NCBI GenBank assembly: GCA_910578325.1
Contig: CAJTQT010000003.1
Span: 171,520 to 235,519, forward strand
Reading direction: 5' to 3'
Length of the DNA stretch: 64,000 nucleotides
Origin: an uncultured Christensenella sp.
GTDB lineage: Bacteria; Bacillota; Clostridia; Christensenellales; CAG-917
Shown: one piece after another, positions 25,795-35,143 of the stretch
Layout of the letters: the number at the start of each line of letters is the position of its first letter
How positions within the stretch are numbered: position 1 is the first letter of the stretch
Made by a program: the position numbers and the translations under genes
The notes under the pieces: generated by a model
What the model saw: the letters and a program-made list of their open reading frames with translations, nothing else
Databases searched by the model: none
What the model was told of the DNA's origin: nothing

Positions 25795-26490
25795 TTAAAG
25801 CGATTTAAGTCCGAGCGACTTGCAAATTTCCGCAAGACTTTCGGTGGGATTGAGCGCGTCTTCGAGCGAGAACGCCACCGACGACTGAGCTTTTTTTCTG
25901 TTTTCAGCGTCTTTGATTTTCTCTTTCAGTTCCGCGACGGCGGACGTAGGTTGAACTTTTTCTGTTTTCTGCAAAGACAACTGTTGCTGTGTAAGTCTTT
26001 CGACTTCGCTTCTGAAATAATCCTCCATATCCGTAGTCGTTCCTCCCTTGTTAAGAGAAAAATCCTGCATAAGAAATTTTTGAAGGTCCAACTGGGTAGA
26101 CACCGCCACGCTTTCCATATTGAGAGCGTCTTTATCAAAATGATATCTGTCTTTCAACTGTTCGTACGCGCCAACCCATTTCGCTCTGAAAAGACGCAGA
26201 CGTTCAAGTTCGGAAGCATATCTGGCTTTTATGTCGGCAGTCATCTTATCCGCATTTTCGGTAGCGGTGATGAACGCGGATTTTATCTGTTCCTCTCTGC
26301 TTCTGAGAACGGATAATTCCTCCGAAAGCCGTTTGCACTCATCCGTCAGTTCGGCTATACGCTCGCGCTGACCGAGTTGCACTTCATCCGCTCTTTCACG
26401 CTCTGACGAGATATAGTTTTCAACTGCCGCTATATCGTAACCTCTGTGTTTAACTGCAAATCTTGCGGTTTGTTTTCTGTTTCTTTTCAT
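25795..26490 (-). CDS. DivIVA-like coiled-coil protein
   Basis: The N-terminal RFAVKHRGYDIAAVENYIS matches the DivIVA/GpsB membrane-binding start (F...RGYd...V..Y). Residues about 30-125 form a long coiled coil, and the Gln-rich rest is helical. DivIVA proteins sit at curved membranes of poles and septa and organise division or chromosome anchoring. At 231 residues it is in family range. ATG 26490 is chosen for GAGG 5 nt upstream. Placement between an SDR and pncB gives no clue. Confidence 0.7.
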   Translation of the reverse strand: MKRNRKQTARFAVKHRGYDIAAVENYISSERERADEVQLGQRERIAELTDECKRLSEELSVLRSREEQIKSAFITATENADKMTADIKARYASELERLRLFRAKWVGAYEQLKDRYHFDKDALNMESVAVSTQLDLQKFLMQDFSLNKGGTTTDMEDYFRSEVERLTQQQLSLQKTEKVQPTSAVAELKEKIKDAENRKKAQSSVAFSLEDALNPTESLAEICKSLGLKSL

Positions 26491-26582
26491 ACGCACCTCG
26501 TACTCATATATAGGGAATTATGACATACTTCCGCCTGCGAAAATTGAAAACATTTCCATATATTACGCGAATAATGTAATAT

Positions 26583-26615
26583 AAAAACCCCTCGGCAACA
26601 CACTGTACCGAGGGG
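26583..26615 (-). terminator. Terminator of the galK-lgt-pncB run
   Basis: On the minus strand CCCCTCGG/CCGAGGGG with a 12-nt loop is followed by TTTTTAT. Confidence 0.88.
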
Positions 26616-26647
26616 CGAATTTGCGGCATATCTACCCGCTAAATCTG

Positions 26648-28105
26648 TCATTTTGCATTGCTGTTGAGAAGCGTCTGTTTGAGATTCCAAAGTTTTTCCG
26701 AAAGGTCTACTTTGTACGTCTGAGTGTTTACAACTCTGCGGTACTCAGGGAAGAATTCTTTCACAGATTCATCCTCTGTCTTAGCAATATCTTTGAGCGT
26801 AGGAATCTCATAAACCAGTTTTCCGTTCTTAAATATCGGTTGCATAAGTTCTTTGACCTCGAAATCGGTGTAGCTCGTCTTTTTGTACGTCAACTCCGGA
26901 TGGAAAATCGTAAGCGGCTTAGACGTGTCGATAACCTCGTCTTCGAGGCAAATCAAATCCGCCTGCGCCATACCGTTCCGGTATATTCTCACAATCTTTT
27001 TCACGCCCGGATTCGTTGTCTTTTCGTGGCTGTTGGACACCTTAATTTTAGGTATAAGCGTTCCGTTTTCTTCGAGAGCGCAAAGTTTATAGACGCCTCC
27101 TAAGGACGCATTGTTATAACTGGTTATAAGTTTCGTGCCTATGCCGTAGACATCGATTTTTGCGTCCTGATTGTTGAGCGCAAGCAGAATATCTTCGTCT
27201 AAGTCGTTTGTTGCGAAAATAAGACAGTCTTTGTGTCCCGCTTCGTCAAGCATAGCGCGCGCTTTTCTGCTCAGATATGCAAGGTCGCCGCTGTCGAGGC
27301 GTATTCCCAGCGGTTTATAACCCTTCGCTTTGAGTTTATCGAAAACTTTAATTGCGTTGGGAACGCCGCTTTTGAGCGTATCGTAAGTATCGACAAGCAA
27401 GAGGCATTTTTCAGGATAGATTTCCGCGTATTTTTCAAACGCTTCGAGTTCGCTGTCAAACGACATAACCCAACTGTGCGAATGCGTTCCCGTCACGGGA
27501 ATACCGTACAGTTTTCCCGCAACCACGTTGGACGTAGTGCGTACTCCTCCTATATAGGCGGCGCGCGCTCCGTATATTCCTGCGTCCGCGCCCTGCGCAC
27601 GGCGCAGTCCGAACTCGCTTATCTTCTTATCGGTACATTCCGTAAGCCTCATCGCCTTAGTTGCAATAAGCGTCTGATGATTGATAAACGTCAGCAGCGC
27701 GGTTTCTATGAGTTGCGCTTCCCAGAGCGGAGCGGAAACCGTTACAATCGGCTCGTATGGAAACACTATCGTTCCCTCGGGAACCGCCTTTATATCTCCC
27801 GTAAAACGGAAATTCTTCAACGCGTCAAAAAATTTCTCGTCGAAAATGCCCAAAGAACGCAGATACTCGATATCGCCGTCCTCGAAACGCAGATTCAGAA
27901 TGTAATCGATAGCCTGTTCAAGTCCGCCTGCTACCGCATACGAAAAACCGCCTGCCCCGCGGTAAAATACGTCGAATACGGCCCTGCGGCTGTCCATATC
28001 GCAAATGCGGTATCCATTCATCATAGTGAGTTGATAGAGGTCTGTGAGCAAAGTAAGGTTGTTTGTTTTTACTCTCTCGGTAGTGTAGGAGTTGTTCTGT
28101 TCCAT
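26648..28105 (-). CDS. pncB: Nicotinate phosphoribosyltransferase
   Basis: The enzyme makes nicotinate mononucleotide from nicotinate and PRPP, using ATP, in NAD salvage. About 485 residues from ATG 28105. Recognisable are the N-terminal LLTDLYQLTMMNGY, the active-site region GTHSHSWVMSF, LLVDTYDTLKSGV, LGIRLDSGDLAYLS and NDLDED. The exact start is uncertain: ATG 28105 and ATG 28111 both lie behind AGAGG at different spacing. A 9-bp hairpin (28157-28179) lies between lgt and pncB. A terminator follows. Confidence 0.95.
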   Translation of the reverse strand: MEQNNSYTTERVKTNNLTLLTDLYQLTMMNGYRICDMDSRRAVFDVFYRGAGGFSYAVAGGLEQAIDYILNLRFEDGDIEYLRSLGIFDEKFFDALKNFRFTGDIKAVPEGTIVFPYEPIVTVSAPLWEAQLIETALLTFINHQTLIATKAMRLTECTDKKISEFGLRRAQGADAGIYGARAAYIGGVRTTSNVVAGKLYGIPVTGTHSHSWVMSFDSELEAFEKYAEIYPEKCLLLVDTYDTLKSGVPNAIKVFDKLKAKGYKPLGIRLDSGDLAYLSRKARAMLDEAGHKDCLIFATNDLDEDILLALNNQDAKIDVYGIGTKLITSYNNASLGGVYKLCALEENGTLIPKIKVSNSHEKTTNPGVKKIVRIYRNGMAQADLICLEDEVIDTSKPLTIFHPELTYKKTSYTDFEVKELMQPIFKNGKLVYEIPTLKDIAKTEDESVKEFFPEYRRVVNTQTYKVDLSEKLWNLKQTLLNSNAK

Positions 28106-28185
28106 AATCATCGTCCTCTGCGCGTCTAATATGTCTGCGCGCAATCTGTATAACAAGCGAACGGCATTACGCCGTCCGCAAGTGT

Positions 28186-29286
28186 TTAACGCCCGTATAC
28201 TTCCGTTTTGGCAAGTTGCTTAAACCTGCTTCTGTATTTCTTCGGCACTCGGTAATAGTCTGTATTCTCGAAATCGACAGTGACATATTCGCCTTTTGTG
28301 TATATAAGTCTAAGCGGATTCTTTGCATTTTTAAGCACTTTACCGACGAAAACATAGTTGTTAACTTCATATTCCGTCAAAGCAACGTCTTTAAAGTCTC
28401 CCATCAACGCGAGGGCGCGCACCTTTTTATATGCCGCCGTACTGTCGCAGGCAAGAACGTACAAAACTCCGGCAATTGCCGACAGCGGTACGACCACTCC
28501 GCAAAGAACTTTCGTGACAGGCACCGCGTCCATACGCAGGAATTCAAGCCAAAGACGTCCCAGCATATACCAGAAAAGATAGAATATCAGCATAAGCCCG
28601 GGATATTTTTTATTCTTGCCCTTTTCCCAGAAGGCAAGACAGATTGCAAGTCCTATCGAATTCCACACCATTTCATAAAAAAACGTAGCGCAGAACCATC
28701 CGGGAACATTAGCGTGTACTTTGTCATAAAATTCGGATTCAACACCGCTCGGCCGCGTGATATAAACACCGAACGGAAACGACATAAATCTCTCGTCGGT
28801 GATAGGCAGTCCGAACGCCTCCTGATTGACGAAATTGCCCAGTCTGCCGATTATCTGTCCCGTGAGCAACGGCACCACAACAAGGTCGGCAACGTTGCCG
28901 AAATTGCACTGTTTTCTGTGACGGATCGTAAAAAATACACCGCCTAATACGCCGCCGACAAGTCCTCCGATTATGGTAATTCCTCCGTCCCAAATCGCGA
29001 TAAATTCCACAAAATCATCAAAACTGTTCCACGGGAAAAACTCGTCTACTCGTCCGGGAATGATATACAAAATGCGTGCAAAAACTATCGCTAACGGAAT
29101 AACCCAAAGAAAAAGTTCTATTGCGTCGTCGACTTTGAGATTGATTTTTTTACATTCCACGCAAACGTACACAAGACCTATCAGCATTGCGAAAACTATT
29201 ATAAGTCCATACCATTTCACGGTAAGCGAGCCTATCTCGAATGCGGTCGTAGGGTCGTTTGCAGTTGCTAAAACGGATAAAAACAT
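28186..29286 (-). CDS. lgt: Prolipoprotein diacylglyceryl transferase with C-terminal extension
   Basis: Lgt transfers diacylglycerol from phosphatidylglycerol to the lipobox cysteine of prolipoproteins. The seven-helix membrane enzyme shows the signature GQIIGRLGNFVNQEAFG (Arg and Asn are catalytic-site residues), YGLIIVFAMLIG near the start, WDGGITIIGG and the late LWLEFLRMD. The family is usually about 260-300 residues; this one has 366, with an extra soluble tail of roughly 75 residues after the last helix (from KKVRALALMGD). The ribosome site GGAG lies in the end of galK, 3 nt upstream. Confidence 0.95.
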   Translation of the reverse strand: MFLSVLATANDPTTAFEIGSLTVKWYGLIIVFAMLIGLVYVCVECKKINLKVDDAIELFLWVIPLAIVFARILYIIPGRVDEFFPWNSFDDFVEFIAIWDGGITIIGGLVGGVLGGVFFTIRHRKQCNFGNVADLVVVPLLTGQIIGRLGNFVNQEAFGLPITDERFMSFPFGVYITRPSGVESEFYDKVHANVPGWFCATFFYEMVWNSIGLAICLAFWEKGKNKKYPGLMLIFYLFWYMLGRLWLEFLRMDAVPVTKVLCGVVVPLSAIAGVLYVLACDSTAAYKKVRALALMGDFKDVALTEYEVNNYVFVGKVLKNAKNPLRLIYTKGEYVTVDFENTDYYRVPKKYRSRFKQLAKTEVYGR

Positions 29287-29289
29287 AAC

Positions 29290-30555
29290 TCAAATCTCCA
29301 ACGCAAGTCTTGTCGCCCCGTCCTCTCGGATTGCAAGTTTAAAGACGTTTTCACTGCCGAACATATCTTTCAGCGCACAGTCAACTGACTCGGCCGATTT
29401 TTCCGCTAACACGAGAATCGTTCCGGCAAAACCGCCGCCGTGAACTCTGCTTGCGACAACGCCGTCGATTTTAACCACTTTGTCCAGCGCGTTTTCGAGA
29501 TTGCGGTTGCGTCCCGTCGGAGAATAAGTGTTTTGAAGTTTATATCTCGAACTCAGCCCCGACGCGTTGACTATATCGATAAACGTTTTTTCATCGCGAC
29601 TGTCAATTGCCCCGATCGCTTTTTCGACACGCTCGTTCTCTTCGAAAAAATGCTCCGCTCTCGAATATGCCCTGCCGCTCACTTTATTCTTTATATCCAA
29701 CTTAGATTTCTCCCATTCATCGCGTCCGATTTCGCAAAGCAGGCGTTTGCCGAAGCAAGACGCAACCGCTTTCATTTCTGCGGGAATTGCGGAATAATCG
29801 TCCGTAAGATTGCTGTGGTCGCCGCCTGTGGATACCACGAATATATCCAAACCGTCAAATGCCCAGTCCGCCTTTTCGACGACAGGATTTTCAAGGTCGC
29901 AAAAGTCGATCAGATTGACGCCGCCGAGCGCGATTGCGCTCTGGTCCATCAATCCGCTCGGTTTGCCGAAATACGCGTTTTCGGCATACTGCGAAGCCTT
30001 TGCTTTGAAAATTGCGTCAAGTTTTCCGCCGTTGTATAAAACGTTGAGGATTTCCGCTATGACAAGTTCGAACGAACTGGAAGAAGATACTCCCGAGCCC
30101 TTAGGAACGTTGGCGGTCATACTGGCGCAGAACCCGCCTACGCTTTTGCCCGAACGGATAAAATAGTCGGTTACGCCCTTTACAAGAGCGAGAGACGTCC
30201 CGATTTCAGAAACGGAAAACGTCGGATTTTTTACGTCTACGCGAAGCATAGGATATCCCGCGGATTTAACTTCAATAATTCCGTCGTCGCGCGGTGAAAC
30301 GCACGCGAGAGTATCGAAATTTATAGCCGCGCAAAGCACCTTGCCTCCGTTGTGGTCGGTGTGGTTTCCTATGATTTCGATACGTCCGGGAGATGAGTAA
30401 AATTCCTTTGCGTCCACGCCGAAACATTCTCGGTGCGCTTTGAGCAAAGAACAAAATCTGTCCGCCTGCTCCGCTCCGTCGGTATGAAACACCCTGCGGC
30501 ATACGCCGTCGAATTTCGGATTAGAATTGAAATATTCCTCGGATAACGCCATCAT
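29290..30555 (-). CDS. galK: Galactokinase
   Basis: GalK phosphorylates galactose at C1, the first committed step of the Leloir pathway. The GHMP-kinase signatures are all there: the substrate loop SPGRIEIIGNHTDHNGG, the phosphate loop PKGSGVSSSSSFEL and the C-terminal RVHGGGFAGTILV. At 421 residues it has a roughly 30-residue N-terminal extension relative to the shortest forms. It is divergent from galT and heads a run galK-lgt-pncB on the minus strand. GGAG lies 5 nt before the ATG. Confidence 0.96.
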   Translation of the reverse strand: MMALSEEYFNSNPKFDGVCRRVFHTDGAEQADRFCSLLKAHRECFGVDAKEFYSSPGRIEIIGNHTDHNGGKVLCAAINFDTLACVSPRDDGIIEVKSAGYPMLRVDVKNPTFSVSEIGTSLALVKGVTDYFIRSGKSVGGFCASMTANVPKGSGVSSSSSFELVIAEILNVLYNGGKLDAIFKAKASQYAENAYFGKPSGLMDQSAIALGGVNLIDFCDLENPVVEKADWAFDGLDIFVVSTGGDHSNLTDDYSAIPAEMKAVASCFGKRLLCEIGRDEWEKSKLDIKNKVSGRAYSRAEHFFEENERVEKAIGAIDSRDEKTFIDIVNASGLSSRYKLQNTYSPTGRNRNLENALDKVVKIDGVVASRVHGGGFAGTILVLAEKSAESVDCALKDMFGSENVFKLAIREDGATRLALEI

Positions 30556-30591
30556 AACTACTCCGCAATTATCATATAATAATTATGCTAT

Positions 30592-30620
30592 ATTGTAACA
30601 TAGCGTATTTCCATTTGCAA
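30592..30620 (-). promoter_or_regulatory. galK promoter
   Basis: On the minus strand -35 TTGCAA (30620-30615), 17 bp, -10 TACAAT (30597-30592). Confidence 0.75.
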
Positions 30621-30644
30621 GAACATTCGCAAGGTCGCTGAAAT

Positions 30645-30706
30645 TTGAAACACAATTTCACAAAATGTTTCAACCGCTTGCTATATTATTGCAATGATGT
30701 TACAAT
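30645..30706 (+). promoter_or_regulatory. galT promoter and shared gal operator
   Basis: -35 TTGCTA (30678-30683), 17 bp, -10 TACAAT (30701-30706). Just upstream an inverted repeat TTGAAACA-13-TGTTTCAA (30645-30673) lies between the two diverging promoters and is a good candidate for a galactose-responsive regulator site. The regulator gene is not in this window. Confidence 0.65.
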
Positions 30707-30791
30707 TCGATGTGTCCGATAGAGTTTAAACGGACGCTTAAAGACAAATTTAATTTGCCAATACGGCGGAATTCACACTTTTGGAGTTAAT

Positions 30792-32336
30792 ATGGCAAGG
30801 ATTTCATTTGAGAATCAAGCGAAACAGAATGTCAGAAATCTTATCGATTATGCGGTAAAGCACCTATATCTCGACGAAAACGACATCGATTACACGCACA
30901 ACGCGCTTCTGGATTTATTTAAACTCGACGAGCCATTCGACGGTGAAATCAAGTCCTACGAAATTTATCAGGTTTTAAACCATCTATGCGATTATGCGAT
31001 ACGCATAAAACTAATAGAGGAAAACGAAAAACCGCTGTTTGAAACAAAACTTCTCGGTCTGATAATGCCGCGTCCTTCCCGTACGGTAGAACTGTTTGAC
31101 GATACTGCGCGGTTCAAAGGCGTTGAACAGGCGTGCAATATGCTTTACAAACTCGGCGAAGACAGCGCGTATCTGCGCCGCCCCGACCTCGACAAAAATA
31201 TAGTCTGGGAACATAACTGCGACAGAGGAAACATAGTGGTTACGATAAATCTCGCCAAACCCGAGAAAACTCCCGAGCAGGTCCGTCTTGCCAAACTGGC
31301 AAAAGGCGGATATCCCAAATGTATGCTCTGCCGCGAAAACGTCGGTTGGGCAGGCAATCAGGCGAAGCCCGCAAGACAAACTCTGCGCACAATTCCGTTC
31401 GAACTTGACGGCGAAAACTGGTTTATGCAATTTTCACCTTATCAATATTTCGAGCAACATGTGATCGCAGTGTGCGAAGAACACCGCCCTATGTGCGTAA
31501 CCGACTCAACTTTCAGGCGTATGCTTGATTTTGTCGACCTTTTCCCTCACTATTTCATAGGTTCTAACGCGGCGCTCCCCATAGTCGGCGGCTCTATACT
31601 CGCGCACGACCATTATCAGGGCGGCAAAAAAGTACTTCCCGTTTTTACCCGTCCATCCCGTAAGCACTATATGGCGAACTCTCTGCCCGACGTAAACGTA
31701 TCCGTCGTAGACTGGTACAATTCCGTCATTCGTATTGAAAGCAAAAACCGGGAACAGTTACTTTGCGCGGTAAACAAATTCCGCAGCGCGTGGGATGCGT
31801 ACTCCGACGAGAGCGTAAACATAATCTGTTCTTCTCAAAAAGACGGAGAATGCGTTCAGCACAACGCAATTACGCCCATAGCGTCCATAAACGAATCCGG
31901 CGAGTATCAGTTCAACCTGATACTTAGAAATAACCGCACCGACGAAGCGCATCCTTTCGGGATTTTCCATCCTGCCGAAGACCTGCACAATATCAAACAG
32001 GAATCCATAGGCATAATCGAAGTAATGGGTCTGTTTATACTTCCGGGCAGACTGGAATCGGAGGCAAACTCGATTCGCGATATACTTACGGGCAAAACTC
32101 CGCTCGATTTCAAATCTCTGTCCGAGGACAGCCACCCTCTACACAAACATCTGGGTATGATAGCGCAACTCGCCTCCGACTACAATACGAACTGCTCCGA
32201 AAAAAAGGCAAGCGACGCTATAACCGAATACATCAACCGCGCCTGCGAACGCATACTCGACACCACCGCCGTGTTTAAAAACGACAGTCAGGGACAAGCC
32301 GCGTTCGATAGATTTATAACAAGCGTAATAGGTTAA
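30792..32336 (+). CDS. galT: UDP-glucose-hexose-1-phosphate uridylyltransferase, Firmicutes (class II) type
   Basis: GalT swaps galactose-1-phosphate for glucose-1-phosphate on UDP-glucose. At 514 residues it belongs to the long Bacillus/Lactobacillus class. The nucleophile motif is the HDHYQGG histidine triad-like site following LPIVGGSILA (about residues 265-285); MLCRENVGWAG and FHPAEDLHNIKQE are family landmarks. GGAG lies 5 nt before the ATG. Divergent from galK; no galE or mutarotase is in the window. Confidence 0.96.
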   Translation: MARISFENQAKQNVRNLIDYAVKHLYLDENDIDYTHNALLDLFKLDEPFDGEIKSYEIYQVLNHLCDYAIRIKLIEENEKPLFETKLLGLIMPRPSRTVELFDDTARFKGVEQACNMLYKLGEDSAYLRRPDLDKNIVWEHNCDRGNIVVTINLAKPEKTPEQVRLAKLAKGGYPKCMLCRENVGWAGNQAKPARQTLRTIPFELDGENWFMQFSPYQYFEQHVIAVCEEHRPMCVTDSTFRRMLDFVDLFPHYFIGSNAALPIVGGSILAHDHYQGGKKVLPVFTRPSRKHYMANSLPDVNVSVVDWYNSVIRIESKNREQLLCAVNKFRSAWDAYSDESVNIICSSQKDGECVQHNAITPIASINESGEYQFNLILRNNRTDEAHPFGIFHPAEDLHNIKQESIGIIEVMGLFILPGRLESEANSIRDILTGKTPLDFKSLSEDSHPLHKHLGMIAQLASDYNTNCSEKKASDAITEYINRACERILDTTAVFKNDSQGQAAFDRFITSVIG

Positions 32337-32366
32337 TCTTATCTTAAATTGTAAATATACAAATTG

Positions 32367-32393
32367 AAAAAGCGCACTTTACGGTGCGCTTTT
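32367..32393. terminator. Bidirectional terminator between galT and recR
   Basis: AAAAGCGCAC/GTGCGCTTTT with a 6-nt loop sits between the two convergent genes. Confidence 0.9.
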
Positions 32394-32433
32394 AAAATTC
32401 AGTTTTCGGCAATCTAACCGTTCGGAATTAATA

Positions 32434-33018
32434 TTACAGCGTAATTCTCGACGATAACGCTCTTGATAGAGTGCTCTCGTCCGCATACTCGATAACGCTT
32501 CCCTCGGGCAGACCTCTGGCAATACGCGTGCATTTGATTCCCATAGGCTTGATGAGCCTTGCAAGATACATTGCCGTCGCTTCGCCTTCAACATCCGGAT
32601 TAGTCGCCAGAATAACCTCTTCCACGCCGTCAAGACGTGAAATGAGTTCCCTTATTCGCAAATCGTCGGGACCGATATGTTCAAGCGGAGAAATTACGCC
32701 GCCCAGCACGTGATACACGCCTTTGAAATCTTTCACCTTTTCAAGCGCAACGATATCGCGAGGTTCTTTGACCACGCAAATCACGCTTTTGTCGCGCGAA
32801 GAACAAATTTCACATACATCGTTTTCGGTATAATTTCCGCACACACTGCAAAAATGCACCTCTCGTTTGACAGTAGAAATCGCGTCAATCAGCGAGTCCA
32901 CGTCCTCCTGAGAGGAGTTAAGAATATGATACGCATATCTTGCCGCAGTCTTTTCGCCTACGGACGGAAGTTTGCCTAATTGCGCTATAAGATTCGCAAG
33001 CGGTTCTATATATCTCAT
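32434..33018 (-). CDS. recR: Recombination protein RecR
   Basis: RecR works with RecO (and RecF) to load RecA at gaps. In 194 residues it has the helix-hairpin-helix LGKLPSVGEKTAARYA, a four-Cys zinc finger (CSVCGNYTENDVCEIC) and a Toprim domain (VICVVKEPRDIVALE ... EVILATNPDVEGEATAMYLA). It is the last gene of the classical dnaX-ybaB-recR operon, 9 nt after ybaB. Confidence 0.97.
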   Translation of the reverse strand: MRYIEPLANLIAQLGKLPSVGEKTAARYAYHILNSSQEDVDSLIDAISTVKREVHFCSVCGNYTENDVCEICSSRDKSVICVVKEPRDIVALEKVKDFKGVYHVLGGVISPLEHIGPDDLRIRELISRLDGVEEVILATNPDVEGEATAMYLARLIKPMGIKCTRIARGLPEGSVIEYADESTLSRALSSRITL

Positions 33019-33027
33019 AAACTCAGA

Positions 33028-33351
33028 TTAAAACAGTCCGCCCGCTCCGCCGAGAGGTCCCATAAGTTCCTTTGCTACGTCGTCCGCCTGTTTGATCGCG
33101 TCGTTCATCGCGGCAAGAACCAAATCTTCGAGCATTTCCACATCGTCGGGGTCCACCGCTTCGGGCTTGATGCTTACGCTTACGGGAGATTTGTCCGCAG
33201 TCATCGTGACTTCGACCATTCCTCCGCCCGCTACGCCCGTAACTTCCGTTTCCGCTATCTGAGCCTGCGCCTCCTGCATTTTTTTCTGCATCTGTTGCGC
33301 CTGTCGCATAAGTTGTTGCATATTTCCGCCGCCGAATCCGCCGTATGCCAT
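33028..33351 (-). CDS. ybaB: YbaB/EbfC nucleoid-associated protein
   Basis: This 107-residue dimeric DNA-binding protein has the typical Gly/Met/Gln-rich start (GGFGGGNMQQLMRQAQQMQKK as MRQAQQMQKKMQEAQ), a central GGGMVEVTMTADKSPVSVSI and the LEDLVLAAMNDAIKQA helix. A hairpin GCGTT-GTAT-AACGC lies in the 97-nt gap after dnaX. GGAGG precedes the ATG. Confidence 0.95.
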   Translation of the reverse strand: MAYGGFGGGNMQQLMRQAQQMQKKMQEAQAQIAETEVTGVAGGGMVEVTMTADKSPVSVSIKPEAVDPDDVEMLEDLVLAAMNDAIKQADDVAKELMGPLGGAGGLF

Positions 33352-33448
33352 TTTCTATTCCTCCGAAATTTCCAAATATATTTTAGCGTTATACAACGCG
33401 TTTTTCACTTCCGTCATTATATGTGACCGATAAACCCGATGTCCGTAA

Positions 33449-34948
33449 TTATCTTATTTCGACCAACTCGCCGAACATCTCTTTGATATAAGGCAACGCC
33501 TTATCTTCGTCTATATGCTTTATCTCGTTTATAACCAGTTTAAGCCCCTGCGTCACAGGTTCTGCCTCGAACACCGCATTGAGCACGTCTCGGTTGGATT
33601 TTTCACAAACCATATTATACGTCGCGCGGTCGGCTATCCTGATATAGAATTCGCCTTCCGTCAATTCAAACTGCGCGTCCTGCATCGCAAGTGCGAGCAC
33701 GTTGTATTTGCGGTTTTTGAGTTCGGATGCCAAATGTAGCCACACCTGCTTCGCATCCTTTATAGCAGGTGCCGACTTAAAACCCGAGGTTCTGAGCCTC
33801 TCAACGATTTTTTCAAGCCGCGCCACTTTCGCTTGCAACTCCTCCGTCTTTGCTCCGTCTTCCGCATTCAGACAGGCGGACACGAGCGCACCTTCGAAGA
33901 GGATGCGGTGCTGAGAGGAATATCTGAGTTCTCCTTCAAGCCCGCTCATCGTTTTCATAACGCTCATAAGCCTGCCCGACGAATACTTCTCCGCCATTTT
34001 GGCAAGCGCAATGAATATGCTTTCGGGAAGAGCAAGCAAGTCCTTTGCTCCCGAGCACGTTTTTATAAACAGAATATTTCTGAACAGAGTGGCAAGGTCG
34101 TTTGCAAGAACGGGAATGCTTTTCCCCAAATCGCAAAGCACGGCAGCCGCTTTCAAAGCCCTGTCCGTATCACCGTCGGCTATCGCCTCTCCGAGTTCTC
34201 TCAACCGTTGCGGGTCTGACGCTCCCAAAACTTCAAGAACCCCGCCATACGTCACGCGACCGTCGCAGTAACTCACGCACATATCCGCAACCGACAGCAT
34301 ATCGCGTACGCTTCCCGCTCCCGCCGCCGCAATAAGATCCAGTGCTTCCTTTTCGTATGAAACGCCTATATCGTCGAATACTCTTTTTGCATGCGCCGAT
34401 AACATAGCGTTTGAAACAAGTCTGAAATCGAACCTTAAACAACGCGAAAGTATCGTTGCGGGAATCTGATGTATCTCAGTGGTTGCAAGAATAAATATCG
34501 CGTGTTCGGGCGGCTCTTCCAGCGTTTTGAGCAATGCGTTGAACGCCGCTTTGGAAAGCATATGAACTTCGTCGACGATATAAACTTTATATCTGCCTAT
34601 CGTCGGCGGAAAATTTATTTTGTCTGTGAGATCGCGAATCTGGTCTACGGAATTGTTTGACGCCGCGTCAATTTCGAGAATATCGAAATTGCCCGCATCC
34701 GCAAGTCCGAGACAGTGCTCGCAAATTCCGCAGGGCGAACCGTCGACAGGTTGCAGACAGTTGACAGCCCGCGCGAATATTTTGGCGACGGAAGTTTTTC
34801 CCGTGCCGCGCGTACCCGTGAATATATACGCGTGCCCGACGTTGCCGTTTGCGATCTGATTTTTGAGCGTCCTTACAATGTGGTCCTGTCCGATGACTTT
34901 ATCGAACGTATCGGGACGGTATTTTCTGTAAAGCGAAGTGTATGCCAT
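33449..34948 (-). CDS. dnaX: DNA polymerase III subunit gamma/tau
   Basis: Clamp-loader ATPase of the replisome. The 499-residue protein starts SLYRKYRPDTFDKVIGQDH and shows Walker A GTRGTGKTS, a four-Cys zinc module (CLQPVDGSPCGICEHC), Walker B DEVHMLSKAAFNALLKTLEEPPEH and sensor LATTEIHQIPATILSRC. The tail is of the short Firmicutes kind; I see no slippery A-run for a gamma form. The ATG lies 7 nt after a perfect -10 with no Shine-Dalgarno, so the mRNA is probably leaderless. Confidence 0.97.
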   Translation of the reverse strand: MAYTSLYRKYRPDTFDKVIGQDHIVRTLKNQIANGNVGHAYIFTGTRGTGKTSVAKIFARAVNCLQPVDGSPCGICEHCLGLADAGNFDILEIDAASNNSVDQIRDLTDKINFPPTIGRYKVYIVDEVHMLSKAAFNALLKTLEEPPEHAIFILATTEIHQIPATILSRCLRFDFRLVSNAMLSAHAKRVFDDIGVSYEKEALDLIAAAGAGSVRDMLSVADMCVSYCDGRVTYGGVLEVLGASDPQRLRELGEAIADGDTDRALKAAAVLCDLGKSIPVLANDLATLFRNILFIKTCSGAKDLLALPESIFIALAKMAEKYSSGRLMSVMKTMSGLEGELRYSSQHRILFEGALVSACLNAEDGAKTEELQAKVARLEKIVERLRTSGFKSAPAIKDAKQVWLHLASELKNRKYNVLALAMQDAQFELTEGEFYIRIADRATYNMVCEKSNRDVLNAVFEAEPVTQGLKLVINEIKHIDEDKALPYIKEMFGELVEIR

Positions 34949-34955
34949 ACGACAT

Positions 34956-34984
34956 ATTATATACTATTATCTCTTATATGGCAA
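34956..34984 (-). promoter_or_regulatory. dnaX operon promoter, leaderless type
   Basis: On the minus strand -35 TTGCCA (34984-34979), 17 bp, -10 TATAAT (34961-34956), then ATGTCGT and the dnaX ATG. The rest of the gap to 35143 shows no SRP RNA or other recognised element. Confidence 0.8.
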
Positions 34985-35143
34985 TAAAGTTTTCAAAAGA
35001 TTATCAGCGATTCGCCCTTTGAAAATAATTTACAAAAATTTCAAAAAACCGTTGTATTTGGTGACGTCGCGCAGTCGGTATTTATATCGCTCTCGCTGAT
35101 CCCGTAAACTCGGATTACCGAATCACCGAGCGCAAAACCCTAC

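Noticed and set aside
34949..35143. SRP RNA upstream of dnaX, as in Bacillus
   Set aside because: The GGAA-tetraloop/domain IV signature is not present on either strand; only the dnaX promoter can be supported.
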